Positions 23,345 to 33,730 of a stretch of DNA of 64,000 bases are shown here, one piece after another; position 1 is the stretch's first letter; each line of letters opens with the position of its first letter. Location of the stretch: NCBI GenBank assembly GCA_018907035.1, contig JACCIC010000136.1:902501-966500 (forward strand). Reading direction: 5' to 3'. The position numbers and the translations under genes are program-made. A model generated the notes under the pieces. That model was not told where the DNA came from and searched no databases. It saw only the letters and a list, made by a program, of their open reading frames with translations. The stretch comes from Sycobia sp. Sy_11. Its lineage: Eukaryota; Arthropoda; Insecta; Hymenoptera; Epichrysomallidae.

Positions 23345-24027
23345 AGCTAACCTAATTGCATAAAAAAAAGCAAATTACATAAATCCTTGACCGAAGTGCT
23401 GGGAGGCGCGTAAATTATACATAAAAATAAATGTATTTTTGTGCCGATTCGGTATATTTTGATACGAAAACAAAGTAGAACAAAAAATAAAGTAATATCT
23501 GTTTTTGCAGCTGCTTTGCTGTCTGAATCGGGATATGCCATGTCATCCTTTATGATGCGCATGCGATTTCTAAGGTATACCCAATGGAGGTGAATAGAGC
23601 TCAGGCGGGGATGCACAGGTATCTGGGGATGCCGCGGTAGCGCAAGAGTCTCCACCAATCCCTTGCTCAATTCTCGAGTGATTTTTGGTGCTATTATTCC
23701 ACTTGCAGAATCTAATTTCCGTCCTAGACGTCGCGAGCATCGAACGCGCCACCGTGGTTTCAGTCTGCTATGGCTCCGTCCCGATGGCCGTCATCGTGCT
23801 GTTTTTCTAACGCGACTTACCTTTGACTTTTGCTAGACATTGTTCCTATCTTAACCCATATTTTTTTCCTGCTTTAGCGAAGCGAGAACCTCTTCAAGCT
23901 ATTCTAACAGTACTATTCTACCGCTGTATTTTACTTAACCTAACGAAATTATGCGCTAATGGGACTATTCTAACCTAAAGAAACTAGAAACTAACGGAAC
24001 AGACTAAGCTACGATACCTTTTTGTCC

Positions 24028-24104
<77 letters not shown>

Positions 24105-25690
24105 GTTGATATGGGGTTGCCGCTTGCCGTACCTCTCTTACTTCCTGTGAGGATCCTACGGATGCTACCGCCTCTCTCCCCCCTCGACTGTGGCTGTCTT
24201 CTCGGAGCGCAGCTCGGACAGATGTTCGTATCGGACCCCGGTCAACCATACCAGTAGCAGAAGTAGCTCTTCTGCTGTTGAGGGCAGCAGACATAGTGGT
24301 GCCCGGGCTGCTGGCAATTCCAACATTTCTGGCTGTCTGTTGGACAGGCAGCTGGCGTTCCTCTTCCCTGGTTCTCCATCTGTTGGCGGCCCAGCTGCGG
24401 GAACAATGCCTAAGGCTGCGGTTATTGGAGGTAAGAATAAGCAAGCGTTGATAGCATGTTTCGATCCCCTAATGCTACTATGGGTACCGTTTCCGCCCGG
24501 TACATCTGACTAGCCCGACCGTAGCTGCAGCGGTGTCTCTTCGGCTGCTCGGCGTTAGGACCGATCCCATTCCTGGTATCGTGCACTCTAGGGCCCACAG
24601 GTTGGCTACCATCTCTGACTGACCTGTTGTTTGGGTCCCGGGAACTTCATCTATGAAGCCATGTAATAGGTCGGAGGTTACTCCCGGTATCATGGCCAAG
24701 TACTGCCAGTTTTCCCAAGGCGTGCCGGGTGCCCCGGCACATTCTATTTACTGCGTTGGCTGGAGCGCTTCTTTCCGTGCTGGGGATGGTGGCTCATTCG
24801 CTTGTGTGCGCGTAATTCTCATGAATGCGAGTTCATCTCCTCGCCTTATTTTCATGTCCCCCATCTCCAGGGTCTATGCAATCCTCTCAGGTGCGGGTCG
24901 AATGACAACCACCTCCTTGAGTCTCGGATGGAAATAATTTCTCTTCAGTGTCGATGGCGGATTTTGTATACGGCTTCACCGGCTTCCTAAAGAGGTTTTG
25001 GGAAAAAGGTGCTGTCATCTCCTCCCCAGACTCGAATGGTTTAGTACGATAGTACTATTTCGTTCGGTTGTTGTAATAATAATTACGCTTAGCCATTTTT
25101 TCATCAAGTGCCTTCTCCTGCTTTTGCCTCTCGGACGAGGGCTTCCTCCCTGTTACATCTCGATAGCCTAACGGTATCCTTATCTGCTGCGACTCTCTGG
25201 TATTCTTTTTATTTTTCCCCCTACCACTAAAATCTATTCCCCTCACTAACTTCGTAATTTTCGGATAGCCTGTATCCCCAGGTGTGTCTGTCGACACGAT
25301 GCTTGAGACATCTATCGGACCCGGCCGCCGTGGATGCTCTGCTATTATCTTGCCTCTACCTCGGCCTCTGCCTATATTCGGCATCATTTTTCCAACCTAA
25401 GGGAGAAGAATATACAAAATGATAATTTTTGCCCATTGTCCCTGTAAGCACTGTCACTGATATTTTTATCGATAGTGCCATTGCGCACATGATTACATCT
25501 ACGTATTTGGCCCTGTTTGGCCGAGTTTGTCGCGGTCTGGAATGATTGTATACTCGCATCCATCGGGCTGGGAAAATCATTGCGCATAACTTCACGATTT
25601 TTCCGGAGATAGGTAGACTTACCTGTGTAGGGCCCTTTGGCCTTACCTTTATAGTGCTTGCGGCTGGGTTCACGGATCTTGATTCATGTA
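23345..25690 (-). pseudogene. Gypsy-type Gag with zinc knuckle, possible start of protease
   Basis: A minus-strand retroelement remnant. From 25690 downwards: an open stretch with GRGRGRGKIIAEHPRRPG and a basic glycine/arginine-rich region (25387-25055). Then, in broken frames, a CCHC knuckle CWNCQQPGHHYVCC at about 24340-24300, followed by a second Cys-rich block ending CPSC. (TA)35 at 24031-24101 interrupts the sequence. Further down, TVARSMLATSRTE (about 23750) may be a decayed retropepsin active-site loop, but the aspartate is not there. The Gag call rests on the knuckle. No RT found below 23.4 kb. Confidence 0.55.
24031..24101. repeat. (TA)n microsatellite
   Basis: About 35 uninterrupted TA units inside the Gag-like region on the minus strand. 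Confidence 0.97.
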
Positions 25691-26590
25691 AGTATTAATA
25701 CACTCCATATATCTACTGTTTTACCTCTTAGCTTAATTTGAATTCTTTATTCTTTAGCAATTCATAGTATATATTCTTATTTGATAGCTTAATTTATATC
25801 CTATAAATTCTACCCACTTATCTATCTATTATTCTTACTAGTATTACTATTGCTATGACTATTACTATTACTGATTCCTTATTTTATTACTTTTATAATC
25901 GACCATCGTATTTTCTCTGTTATTACTCAGTATGCTTATTTTATCCAATATAGATTCTATAACAACTCAATTTATATCTTATGATTTTATGTTTTACTAA
26001 TCTTATTCAGTGTAACCTAGTATCTAATCACTTATAATTTTATTTACTATCCTTATCTTATGCGTTTACTGTCACACTCAACTTAGCTAGTCTTACACCA
26101 ATTATTATTGCTCATTGCTGCCAACGTTAAGAAACTCTGATTGCTTCACTAGAATGTATTAAGTAGCAACTGTATTTTAAGAATTTATTAATTTATGTTA
26201 AATACAAATTTTTACTTTTATTTTCTTTGTGCCTTTTTTTATATGATCACAGTATCATACTATTGCTTGTATATCATTAAATCATTACCTTGTTGACTAT
26301 CTTATTTGTATAACAGCGATTATTATCATAACCGCATAGTTTAACTTCAACCTCTCGATGGTAAGCATCGACATCTTTTATTTTTCATTACTAGTTATTA
26401 TTGACTTTTTGTTAACTGTTATATCAGTGTAATTATCCACTATTAATATTCTGCTTTTATATGGGCTCATGATGTACTGATTTGTAGCTTTACCTTATGT
26501 ATATCTAAGGAATGTCTAGGCTGAATCAACAAATTACCACTTTCATCACAAGCTGTACTGTTTTCATTATACGTCAAGAACAACAACGTC
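25691..26590. other. AT-rich spacer, no gene seen
   Basis: Low-complexity T/A-rich sequence with TTACTATTACTATT runs and no open frame of note. Confidence 0.5.
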
Positions 26591-26594
26591 TTCT

Positions 26595-27104
26595 CGTTTG
26601 AGGTTGCCTTGTTAGTAGTCCAGCCGTGCATATGACATCTTACAGGTCTCAGCTACTTCACGTACTTTGAATCTGCGGTCTTTCAGTACTATTTGATGGA
26701 TTTTTTCAAGCATATCTGGAGTTGTGACCTGAATGGGGCGTCCTGAGCGAGACTCATCAGAGGTGCTGACACGACCCTTTTTAAACTCAGAAACCCACTA
26801 CTTAACGGTTAAATATGATGGGGAAGATGTCCCCAGTGTTGAGTCCATCTCTTCTTTAATTTCCTTCGGCGTTAACCCCTTGAAATACAAGTATTTGATG
26901 ACAGCACGATTTTTTAGCTTTTCCATTTTTACGAAAAACACAGAGGCGTCTTGTTCAGCGTTCTCTAAAACCTAAACTAACATGACGATAGGACTGAAAC
27001 TATAGCTACAAGCAATTTAAGGATGGTATTATAGAACGCCACCTCAAGGTAGGCCTAGTGGCGCCATCTCTTGGTCAGACCGGAAACTTATCAATCCACC
27101 CTCG

Positions 27105-27105
<1 letters not shown>
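26595..27105 (-). mobile_element. mariner N-terminal fragment, third family
   Basis: The outer end, TACGAGGGTGGATTGATAAG on the minus strand (about 27106-27085), is a mariner-type terminal repeat followed by TTTCCGG. Inward on the minus strand the peptide reads MEKLKNRAVIKYLYFKGLTP, then FKKGRVSTSDESRSGRP and EKIHQIVLKDRRFKVREVAE, the two helix-turn-helix blocks of mariner transposases. The element stops near 26600, before the catalytic domain. At least one in-frame stop (before WVSEFKKG). The (TA)n at 27107-27146 abuts its end. Confidence 0.85.

Positions 27106-27106
<1 letters not shown>

Positions 27107-27146
<40 letters not shown>
27107..27146. repeat. (TA)n microsatellite
   Basis: About 20 TA units directly adjoining the mariner end, perhaps grown from the TA target site. 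Confidence 0.95.
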
Positions 27147-27150
<4 letters not shown>

Positions 27151-27508
27151 ACAAAAATATATTGATATAAAATACATCGGACTATAAGTTTAGTCCAAAA
27201 TAACGAAATTTTTCTACTACCATATTTGGGCAAGCAAAATAATTTTCTAGCATCTGTCCATATACTAAGAGTGCGCTAATTTAAACATTGAATATTTCAA
27301 AATATTTAAGAATTAATAAAATAATTAGTTATTAACGGCAAAGATTTATTTATAATAAGATTATTAAACATAACAAATATTGTAGGATTTCTATAATAAA
27401 TATTATAAAATATTCACATGTTCGAAATAAAACGAAAGATCAATGTAATAAAAACAAACCTATAAAAATTGAGAGGCTGAGAAAGGGATCTTCTATGTCA
27501 TTGACTGA
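27147..27508. other. AT-rich interval
   Basis: No gene. It could be the U3 region of an LTR whose core promoter follows. Confidence 0.25.
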
Positions 27509-27510
27509 TC

Positions 27511-27552
27511 GGGTATATAAAGCCCGAATTTTTTCACAAAAACAGTTCAGTA
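27511..27552 (+). promoter_or_regulatory. TATA box plus arthropod initiator
   Basis: TATATAAA at 27514-27521 is framed by CGGG and CCCG, which can form a short hairpin. An arthropod-type initiator TCAGT lies at 27547-27551, about 31-33 bases downstream, the correct spacing for an RNA polymerase II core promoter. TTCAGTAG then recurs several times over the next 70 bases. No gene follows directly. About 200 bases downstream a TGGTGCCATGAATGCAG stretch looks like a primer-binding site, so this may be an LTR promoter. Confidence 0.5.
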
Positions 27553-27668
27553 GGAGTTCAGTAGCATTTCAATTGTAAGTTCAGTAGTAAGGTCAGTAGT
27601 ACAAGCAGTAGTCCAACCAAGAAGTCTCTCTCACACTCTTCAAAAAACGAGTAAGTCTAATTAAATAA

Positions 27669-27670
<2 letters not shown>

Positions 27671-27720
<50 letters not shown>
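27671..27720. repeat. (TA)n microsatellite
   Basis: About 23 TA units, inside the presumed transcribed leader of the promoter above. Confidence 0.95.
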
Positions 27721-27721
<1 letters not shown>

Positions 27722-27860
27722 ATTGTTATGATTTATACTAACCTTGGAGAGAAGAATGGTGCCATGAATGCAGAGATTCGATTCTCCTGCGTTATCCTCT
27801 TCTCTTCCTCACATAACCACATAATAGTTAAACATTATATTATATTAAAAGAGATTTGCG

Positions 27861-27898
27861 ATGTGCACTAGCGTGACTCATGTCGCGCTAGTGCACAT
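27861..27898. repeat. Perfect 13-bp inverted repeat with TGACTCA in the loop
   Basis: The left arm ATGTGCACTAGCG (27861-27873) and right arm CGCTAGTGCACAT (27886-27898) are exact reverse complements. The 12-base loop begins TGACTCA, an AP-1-type site. Function unknown. Confidence 0.85.
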
Positions 27899-28025
27899 AC
27901 TACGTCACTGCCAACGTACTACGCGCTTTTTAAATATAATTAAAAGTTCGTCCGAGGCTAGTACCGACAACCATAGACCTAATGTCCGCAACAAATATAT
28001 ATTCATGCAAATACCTATATACGTC

Positions 28026-28124
28026 TATGCGTATATACGTATACGTATCACATATACATGTATGCGTATATACGTATACGTGTCCCATATACATATATGC
28101 GTATAGACGTATACGTATCACATG
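28026..28124. repeat. 35-bp minisatellite, about 2.8 units
   Basis: Units start TATGCGTATATACGTATACG and are 35 bases long, at 28026-28060, 28061-28095 and 28096-28124, with a few substitutions. Rich in TACGTA self-complementary steps. Confidence 0.85.
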
Positions 28125-28932
28125 CTCGACGTGACATAATATTTAAGACAATTAATGGATTATCTCTTTCTGTTCTACGAGTTATTTACTACAATATTAT
28201 ATAAGTATTAAATATTAAAAATAAATTTTTAAAATAACTATGGAATATCCATTTTAGCAGAACATCATAAAACTCAATATGAAATTTCCACAATAGAAGA
28301 AAGGAAAGTCTTGATTTTTTGCAGAATGAAAAATTCTTCAGCATTATAAAGCTGGCATTGAACTTTGGGTCTGAGTTGTTTTCTAATGCTCGTGCGCATG
28401 TTAGATATTATTTGGCTTAGCCTCTGTGTGATTCAAACGTAAACAACAATGTCGCATTGGAAAGAATCGTACAACTATATGTATGTATATTTATTACCTA
28501 CGTCAGAGCTCATACCGTAGGCAAATGCACACACTAATATGCTGACGTGGCTGTGACGTCGCGTTGAAGCGTTAGTGTAACAGTTGGACCTATTGAAAGC
28601 GCACGTTTTCGGTGCTCGAAAATCGTTGAACCTATATGGTATAGGCAATCTCTCCTTATTATTTCTGATGTCAAATCATACTGAACATAATTTGTGACGA
28701 CAAATTATGCTACTGTTGTTTTATACGTTATATTAACTTCATACGTGACATAAACTATGTTTTTTTAGTTTGAATAAAAGAAATGATAGCAAAATAGGGT
28801 TCTTTGCCAACAACCTCGAAACTATATATATTATATTATATGATTATAGTATATGATATACTATATTAAATACAGTCACCGTAAAAATAATAACAAGTCT
28901 AATATTGGTTATAATCAAAATAATAATCAATC
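28125..28932. other. Unassigned interval
   Basis: No gene recognised. A CpG-richer patch at 28535-28620 (GTGACGTCGCGTTGAAGCG) stands out from the AT-rich surroundings. Confidence 0.3.
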
Positions 28933-29271
28933 GTGTTCAATATACGATCCCGTTATCTTTTATTAGTCCTCTTTTTTCAAAATTGTTCTAAAAAATTGAG
29001 GAAAAATTTCAATATTTTTACAGTTTCGATTATTAATAATAAACTTAATATTATGAAACTGGGAAAAGACAAGACAAAAAAGTTGGAAAAAACTGGATTA
29101 GTATTTAAAATTAATTGTAAAAATTGTGATGCAATATATGTAGGTGAAACTAAGCGAATGTTAATAGATCGGATTAATGAACATAAGAAAAATAATAATC
29201 CTGATGCTATTCTTAATATACATTACCAAGATTATTCATATGCTTTCAATTGGGATAAACTGAGTATATAG
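28933..29271 (+). pseudogene. Penelope-like element, GIY-YIG endonuclease fragment 1
   Basis: The C-terminal endonuclease of a Penelope-like retroelement. After a basic linker, the frame reads VFKINCKNCDAIYVGETKRMLIDRINEHK, the CxxC-containing GIY-YIG core as found in Penelope elements: the Y-V-G, the following arginine, and the R-I-x-E-H helix. The catalytic Glu region further on is unclear, and the frame ends at a stop at 29269. The RT that should precede it is absent. Hammerhead-like sequence lies about 360 bases downstream. Confidence 0.8.
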
Positions 29272-29609
29272 ATATTGACAATAATTTTATGAAACGTAGT
29301 TTTCTGACATAATTTTTATCCAACGTAATATCAGTTACACAGGTAATAAAAAAGTAGACACGCTATTCCTTAGCAAAATATATTCAGACATAATCTCATT
29401 TTTATAATACATTTTGACAGAAATTTTAATTTGTACTTGATTTGTTATGTTTATGTAATTTTTTGGCTTATTGACTTTGACATTGTCAATATTAAAATTT
29501 TCATTAGTTAGCTTAGAACGTCTCAGCGTTTGCTTGTAAATTTAATTGTAAGTGTCGGTTTATTTATTGTGTTGTATTTTTCACCGTTATATAATTTTGA
29601 TATGTAATT

Positions 29610-29690
29610 ATTCGTATATTTTTTTATTAAAGCACCTGAAGAGATCGACGATACTTGTCGACGAAACGTCACAAATAAAAACAAATTGAG
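29610..29690 (+). ncRNA. Hammerhead-ribozyme-like core in Penelope 3' region
   Basis: CTGAAGA (29636-29642) is followed by a stem (TCGAC at 29645-29649 pairs with GTCGA at 29657-29661, loop GATACTT), then GAAAC (29663-29667) and GTC (29668-29670). This is the CUGANGA / helix II / GAAA order of a hammerhead. Hammerhead motifs are known in Penelope-like elements. Helix III would be minimal. Helix I is not clear, although TTTTTATT upstream can pair with AATAAAAA downstream across unpaired bases. Activity cannot be judged by eye. Confidence 0.4.
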
Positions 29691-29849
29691 TCTTTAAGCC
29701 CTAACTGGATTGAAAAAATTATATTTGCATATATATTTATATACATATAGATCTATACACAATGGCGAAAATAAAATTGTCTATTATTATAAAAAAAAAT
29801 TTATTTTTATTTTCAATTTTTAATTTTTACTATAATTTATTGTAGTAAT

Positions 29850-29990
29850 AAGTTCTATTTCAGATTATTCGGGAGTGACTATTAATAAGCATAGACTGAC
29901 TGTCATGACTTGAGTTAATATATAATATTATAAAGACTGTAAGACCGATAAAAATATTTATTGATTTAATACAGAACTATCAACATAAGT
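29850..29990. repeat. Penelope-associated tail repeat, copy T1
   Basis: Contains TATTTCAGATTA, a diverged GACTGACTGTCAT, then GACTGTAAGACCGATAAAAA and TATTTATT. The same ordered blocks occur at 33.12-33.35, 33.64-33.73 and 38.80-39.02 kb, near Penelope fragments. Confidence 0.7.
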
Positions 29991-30184
29991 ACAATTTTGA
30001 ATTTTGGTTTACAATATAATTACATATATTATTATGTTTATATTTTTGTCTTAATATATTACTGACTTTCGAAAAAAATTTTATATACATTTTTTATAAA
30101 ATACATACAAGAATTTTAGGTTGCAAATTTTTTAATGTGCTAAGAACATACGTTTCAAAAAATATTTTTCAAAAAATATTTATT

Positions 30185-31260
30185 TATTAATCAATACTTA
30201 TTTTGTCTTCTTCAAAGTAACTCCCTGCAGATATAATACACTTGTTCCAACGCTTTTTCTAGTCATCGAATCACTTCTGATAATCATTTTTTAGTATAGC
30301 TTTGAATTCTTTCAGCGATGCACTTCTTATCTCCTCAATCGTAGAAAATCAATGTCCTTTCATGAGTCTTTTTAGTTTTGGGAAAAGAAAAAAATCACTG
30401 GGAGCCATATCTGGTGAGTACGGTGGCTGAGGCATGACTGTGCTGTTAATTTTGGCCAAAAATCTCTCACAAGCAACGACGCATGGGCAGATGCATTATC
30501 GCGATGCAAAAGCCATGAACTGTTTTTTCAAAGTTTCAAAAATTTTCGCGTATTGTTTCTCACAAACAGCGCACAACTGTAAGGAATTACTCCTTATTGA
30601 TCGTACGACCATGTGGCTAGAATTCTTGATGCACTACGCCACAGTAAATAAAACAGTGACCAAAACCCTGACATTTGATCGAACTTGACGTGCTTTCTTC
30701 GGTCGTGGTTCTTCTAGGCTTTTCCAATAGGACGATTGGACGTTAGTTTCGACGACATTTTCGTTATTTTTGACTTCAGTCAATCTCTCCTGAGCTATGG
30801 TTATTCAACGGTTCTTTTGATCAAAATTAGCATTTTTTAAACGAATTCGCTTATACACGTTTCATGCACAAATCATTTGAAAAAATAACATGATATGATC
30901 CAACCAATATTCTAAAACCATCGGTAACTTCTCTGATAGTGATTTAACGATTTTTTAACAGAATAACTTTCACTGCTTAAAAGTTATCATCTGTTATTGA
31001 CGTGCTAGGATGTTCCTGATGAGTTTCGTTTTCGCAATCTTCTCGGCCTTTTGGGAACAGCTTATACTATTTATACACATTCTTTTTACTCAGAGTAGAC
31101 TCACTGTACATAACTATCAACATTTCAAAACTCTTTGCTCAATTTTGTTAGTAAAATAAAATCACCGAGCTGTTTAAGTATAATTCATAATGCCTGTCAC
31201 AAATGTCACAAACAAACAAATAACACGATATAGCTAAAGCCGTGAATATATGCTCGGAAC
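30185..31260 (-). mobile_element. Degenerate mariner-like element
   Basis: On the minus strand the C-terminal part at 30190-30420 reads, with interruptions, SPDMAPSDFFLFPKTKKTHE, then EEIRSASLKEFKAILK.DYQK, the tail of a mariner transposase. A middle part at 30640-30720 reads KKARQVRSNVRVLVTVLFT, and an N-terminal part at 30880-31130 reads VILLKNRxITIREV. Stops are frequent. It is probably the SETMAR-like mariner family common in insect genomes. Ends not resolved. Confidence 0.7.
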
Positions 31261-31369
31261 ATCTGTATCAACCCAAAATCCATACCATTGGATTTACTTA
31301 AAGAAATATACAATTGAATTTATTTAAACAAAAAATGAAGTTTTTAAAGTATTAAATTTAGTTTTTAAT

Positions 31370-32345
31370 AATACAATTTTTTCACTTCAAAATAATTTTT
31401 ATGAACAAAGATATAGTTGTACAATGGGATCACCTTTATGACCGATCATTGTTAATTTGGTAATGAAAAAATTAGAAAATATTGCATTAAACAAGTTAAA
31501 TTTTAAACCAATTATCTATAAAAGATATATTGATGACGTTTTTACAAGTATTCTAGAAAGGTGTGTAAACCAAATGTCGAATGTTTTTAATCCCATCCAT
31601 GATAGATTTAAATTTATAAAAGAAATAGAATTAAACAATAAATTAAATTTTTTGGATATCAATTTTATTAGAGTTAGTAATGACAGAGTAAAATTAAATT
31701 GGTATAGAAAACCTACATGGTTAGGTGGGTTGTTAAATTTTAACTGACAGCATCATTTCTGAAATAAGATAGGTACTATAAAGGGAGTCATCGACAAAGT
31801 CATGAAATTGTCACACATAGCTTTTAGAAAGGATAATTTTAAATTACTAATGAACATACTTATGATCATCATAGGGAAGACAGGGACAATAGTAATGAAA
31901 TCCTACTATTACCATATATAAAAGGGTTATCGGAACAAATTAGAAGTACTTTCAAAAATCGTAATATTCAAGTGTTTTTTAGAAATAATAATAATATAAG
32001 AAGCCTACTTAATATTTGTAAAGATAAGTATGATAAATGTTTAAATGCAGAAATAGTATACAAAATAAATTGTAAAGACTACGACAAATATTACATTAAA
32101 CAAGCGGGTAGATACCTAAAATCACGAACGTCTAAGCATCAGTATAGCTTATGAAAAATGGTATATTCGAGCTAAAGGAACATAGTTTAGATTTGTTCTA
32201 TTCTTTCAAATTTGAAAATGTATATATTTTAGAATAAGATATTAGCAGTAGATATAAAAGAGAAACTCTAGAAGAATTCAAATTTTGAAGAATTGCAATG
32301 ATGTAAATTTTATGTTGAAGTCAAGTAATTTAGACAATAATTGAA
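31370..32345 (+). pseudogene. Penelope-like element, RT plus GIY-YIG fragment 2
   Basis: The RT C-terminal half: CTMGSPL, then after a stop IIVNLVMKKLENIAL..., KRYIDDVFTSI (31515-31550; YIDD is the catalytic box), NKLNFLDINFIRV, and KLNWYRKPTWLGGLLNFN, all diagnostic of Penelope RT. A frame change leads to KGLSEQIRSTFKNRNIQVFF, then VYKINCKDYDKYYIKQAGRYLKSRTSKHQYSL (32050-32150). In this endonuclease, one of the CxxC cysteines and the second Gly of the YIG box are mutated. The fragment ends at 32345, abutting the next Penelope copy. Confidence 0.85.
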
Positions 32346-32353
32346 TTGTACTT

Positions 32354-32947
32354 TTGTCGACTGCCCATATACAAATTAATAAATATTTTTTTATTGGTCT
32401 TACAGTCCAATCAATTCAATCTAAAAATAAAATAAAAATAACAAAAAAAAAAAATGTTCGAGGATTGTCTGAAAGAATAAAAAGAAATTTTCGGAAATAT
32501 AACATTCAAATTTTCTTTAAAAATAGCAATAATTTGAGTAGATTGTTGAATAATTGCAAAGATAAGGATGATTTATGCTTAAAATCAGGAGTTGTTTACA
32601 AGATTAATTGCATAGATTGTGATAAATACTATATTGGACAAACAGGTAGACATTTAAAAAAGAGAATTGATGAGCATAAATATAGTTTACGTAGCTCACA
32701 TATTACTTCTGGTTTAAAAGAGCATTGTTTAAAGTTTTTACATTCTTTTGATTTTGTGAATGTGGATATTTTGGACCATGGTATTAATAATAAGTATAAA
32801 CGGGAGAGTCTTGAAAGTGATCACATTTCCAGGAATCGAAATAATGTGAATTTAATGTTAGAGTCTGGTAGATTGGACAGTGTTTATCATTCCTTATTAA
32901 ATTTATTGGTTTTGGACAGTTTGTATAGAGGGGGAATTTATATTTAA
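32354..32947 (+). pseudogene. Penelope-like element, GIY-YIG domain fragment 3
   Basis: A 197-codon open frame covering the C-terminal part of a Penelope polyprotein. The sequence runs RGLSERIKRNFRKYNIQIFF, then VVYKINCIDCDKYYIGQTGRHLKKRIDEHK (complete CxxC and GIY-YIG core), then GLKEHCLKFLHSFDF...VDILDHG and KRESLESDHISR, where a glutamate in RESLESDHI is the usual metal-binding residue position. It is the best-preserved endonuclease domain in the window. The RT is missing: the 5' side starts directly in an inverted copy of the tail repeat (32370-32440). A hammerhead-like core follows at 33011. Confidence 0.88.
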
Positions 32948-33004
32948 TTTACTAAATTTGGTGGTGGGGATGGGTATATATAGATTAGAACATAAAGTTT
33001 AGAT

Positions 33005-33050
33005 TAGTCCCTGATGGGGAGCCGTAGCGAGCTCGAAACATTAGACAGGT
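33005..33050 (+). ncRNA. Hammerhead-like core after Penelope fragment 3
   Basis: CTGATGG (33011-33017), stem GAGC (33019-33022) with GCTC (33031-33034), then GAAAC (33035-33039). The layout is as at 29.63 kb, with the seventh core base G instead of A. No good GUH cleavage triplet is seen nearby, so it may be a decayed version. Confidence 0.3.
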
Positions 33051-33119
33051 CTTCAATTAGGTAAGGGTGTTGGCGACAGTCAGACTGCATTTTATTATTT
33101 TTTTCAGCTAATATTTTAT

Positions 33120-33350
33120 TTTCAGATTAGTCTACGGGGGTGAATATAAACAAGGACAGTCTGACTGTCATTATAATTTTAATTTAATTTTTAATTTAAT
33201 TTTTATTTTTAATTTTTATTTTATTTTTTTTATTTATTTTTATTTTTATTTTTTATTTTTATTTTTATTTTTTATTTTATTTTGAGATTGAATTGACTGG
33301 ATTGTAAGACCAATAAAAAAATATTTATTAATTTAGACAATACTTATCAT
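33120..33350. repeat. Penelope-associated tail repeat, copy T2
   Basis: TTTCAGATTAGTC, then AACAAGGACAGTCTGACTGTC, a long (ATTTTT)-rich tract (33175-33280), then TTGAATTGACTGGA and TGTAAGACCAATAAAAAA, TATTTATTAATT. The last about 70 bases recur inverted at 32378-32447, so Penelope fragment 3 is bracketed by inverted tail sequences. Confidence 0.75.
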
Positions 33351-33405
33351 ACTTTATTAATATAAAATAAAGTATTAAAAATTTTGTTTTAATTTATGGC
33401 AATAC

Positions 33406-33408
<3 letters not shown>

Positions 33409-33452
<44 letters not shown>
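33409..33452. repeat. (TA)n microsatellite
   Basis: About 21 TA units between two Penelope tail copies. Confidence 0.95.
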
Positions 33453-33455
<3 letters not shown>

Positions 33456-33639
33456 CATGCTAGGTTTCCATTTTAATTTAATCTTTAGAAATGACCTTTA
33501 GCTGATCGAAACATTGTACATCCAAAGTAAATTTAAATCTCAAATAGTGGAGGCGGTCAAGTTACCCTTTTCTATCATAAAATATGGTTCATTTTTATTC
33601 TTTTCACTTTTTTATATTTTTAATCTAATTCTATGATAT

Positions 33640-33728
33640 TTTTAGTAGTAATTTCTATTTCAGATTTTTTGGGAGGGGGAAGGGTGATTATAAACAAGGA
33701 CAATCTGACTGTCATTATATTAGTCCAA
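33640..33728. repeat. Penelope-associated tail repeat, copy T3 (truncated)
   Basis: TTTCTATTTCAGATT, a G-rich run, then ATAAACAAGGACAATCTGAC and TGTCATTAT. It is cut by the mariner whose end lies at 33731. Confidence 0.7.
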
Positions 33729-33730
33729 TA

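Noticed and set aside
23165..23345. Continuation of the env-like ORF with a membrane anchor
   Set aside because: A hydrophobic stretch (LFSFCSLLLQSSYPISWYL) can be read after a stop, but the frame is broken and nothing links it to the N-terminal part.
24190..24513. 107-codon plus-strand frame
   Set aside because: Antisense to the Gag zinc-knuckle region on the minus strand.
27755..27790. tRNA gene fragment (TTCGAT loop)
   Set aside because: Only a T-arm-like complement is present; no D-arm or anticodon arm, so no tRNA gene. A primer-binding site is the better reading.
28026..28124. CRISPR-like array
   Set aside because: 35-bp units are directly abutting with no unique spacers; it is a minisatellite, and the genome is eukaryotic.
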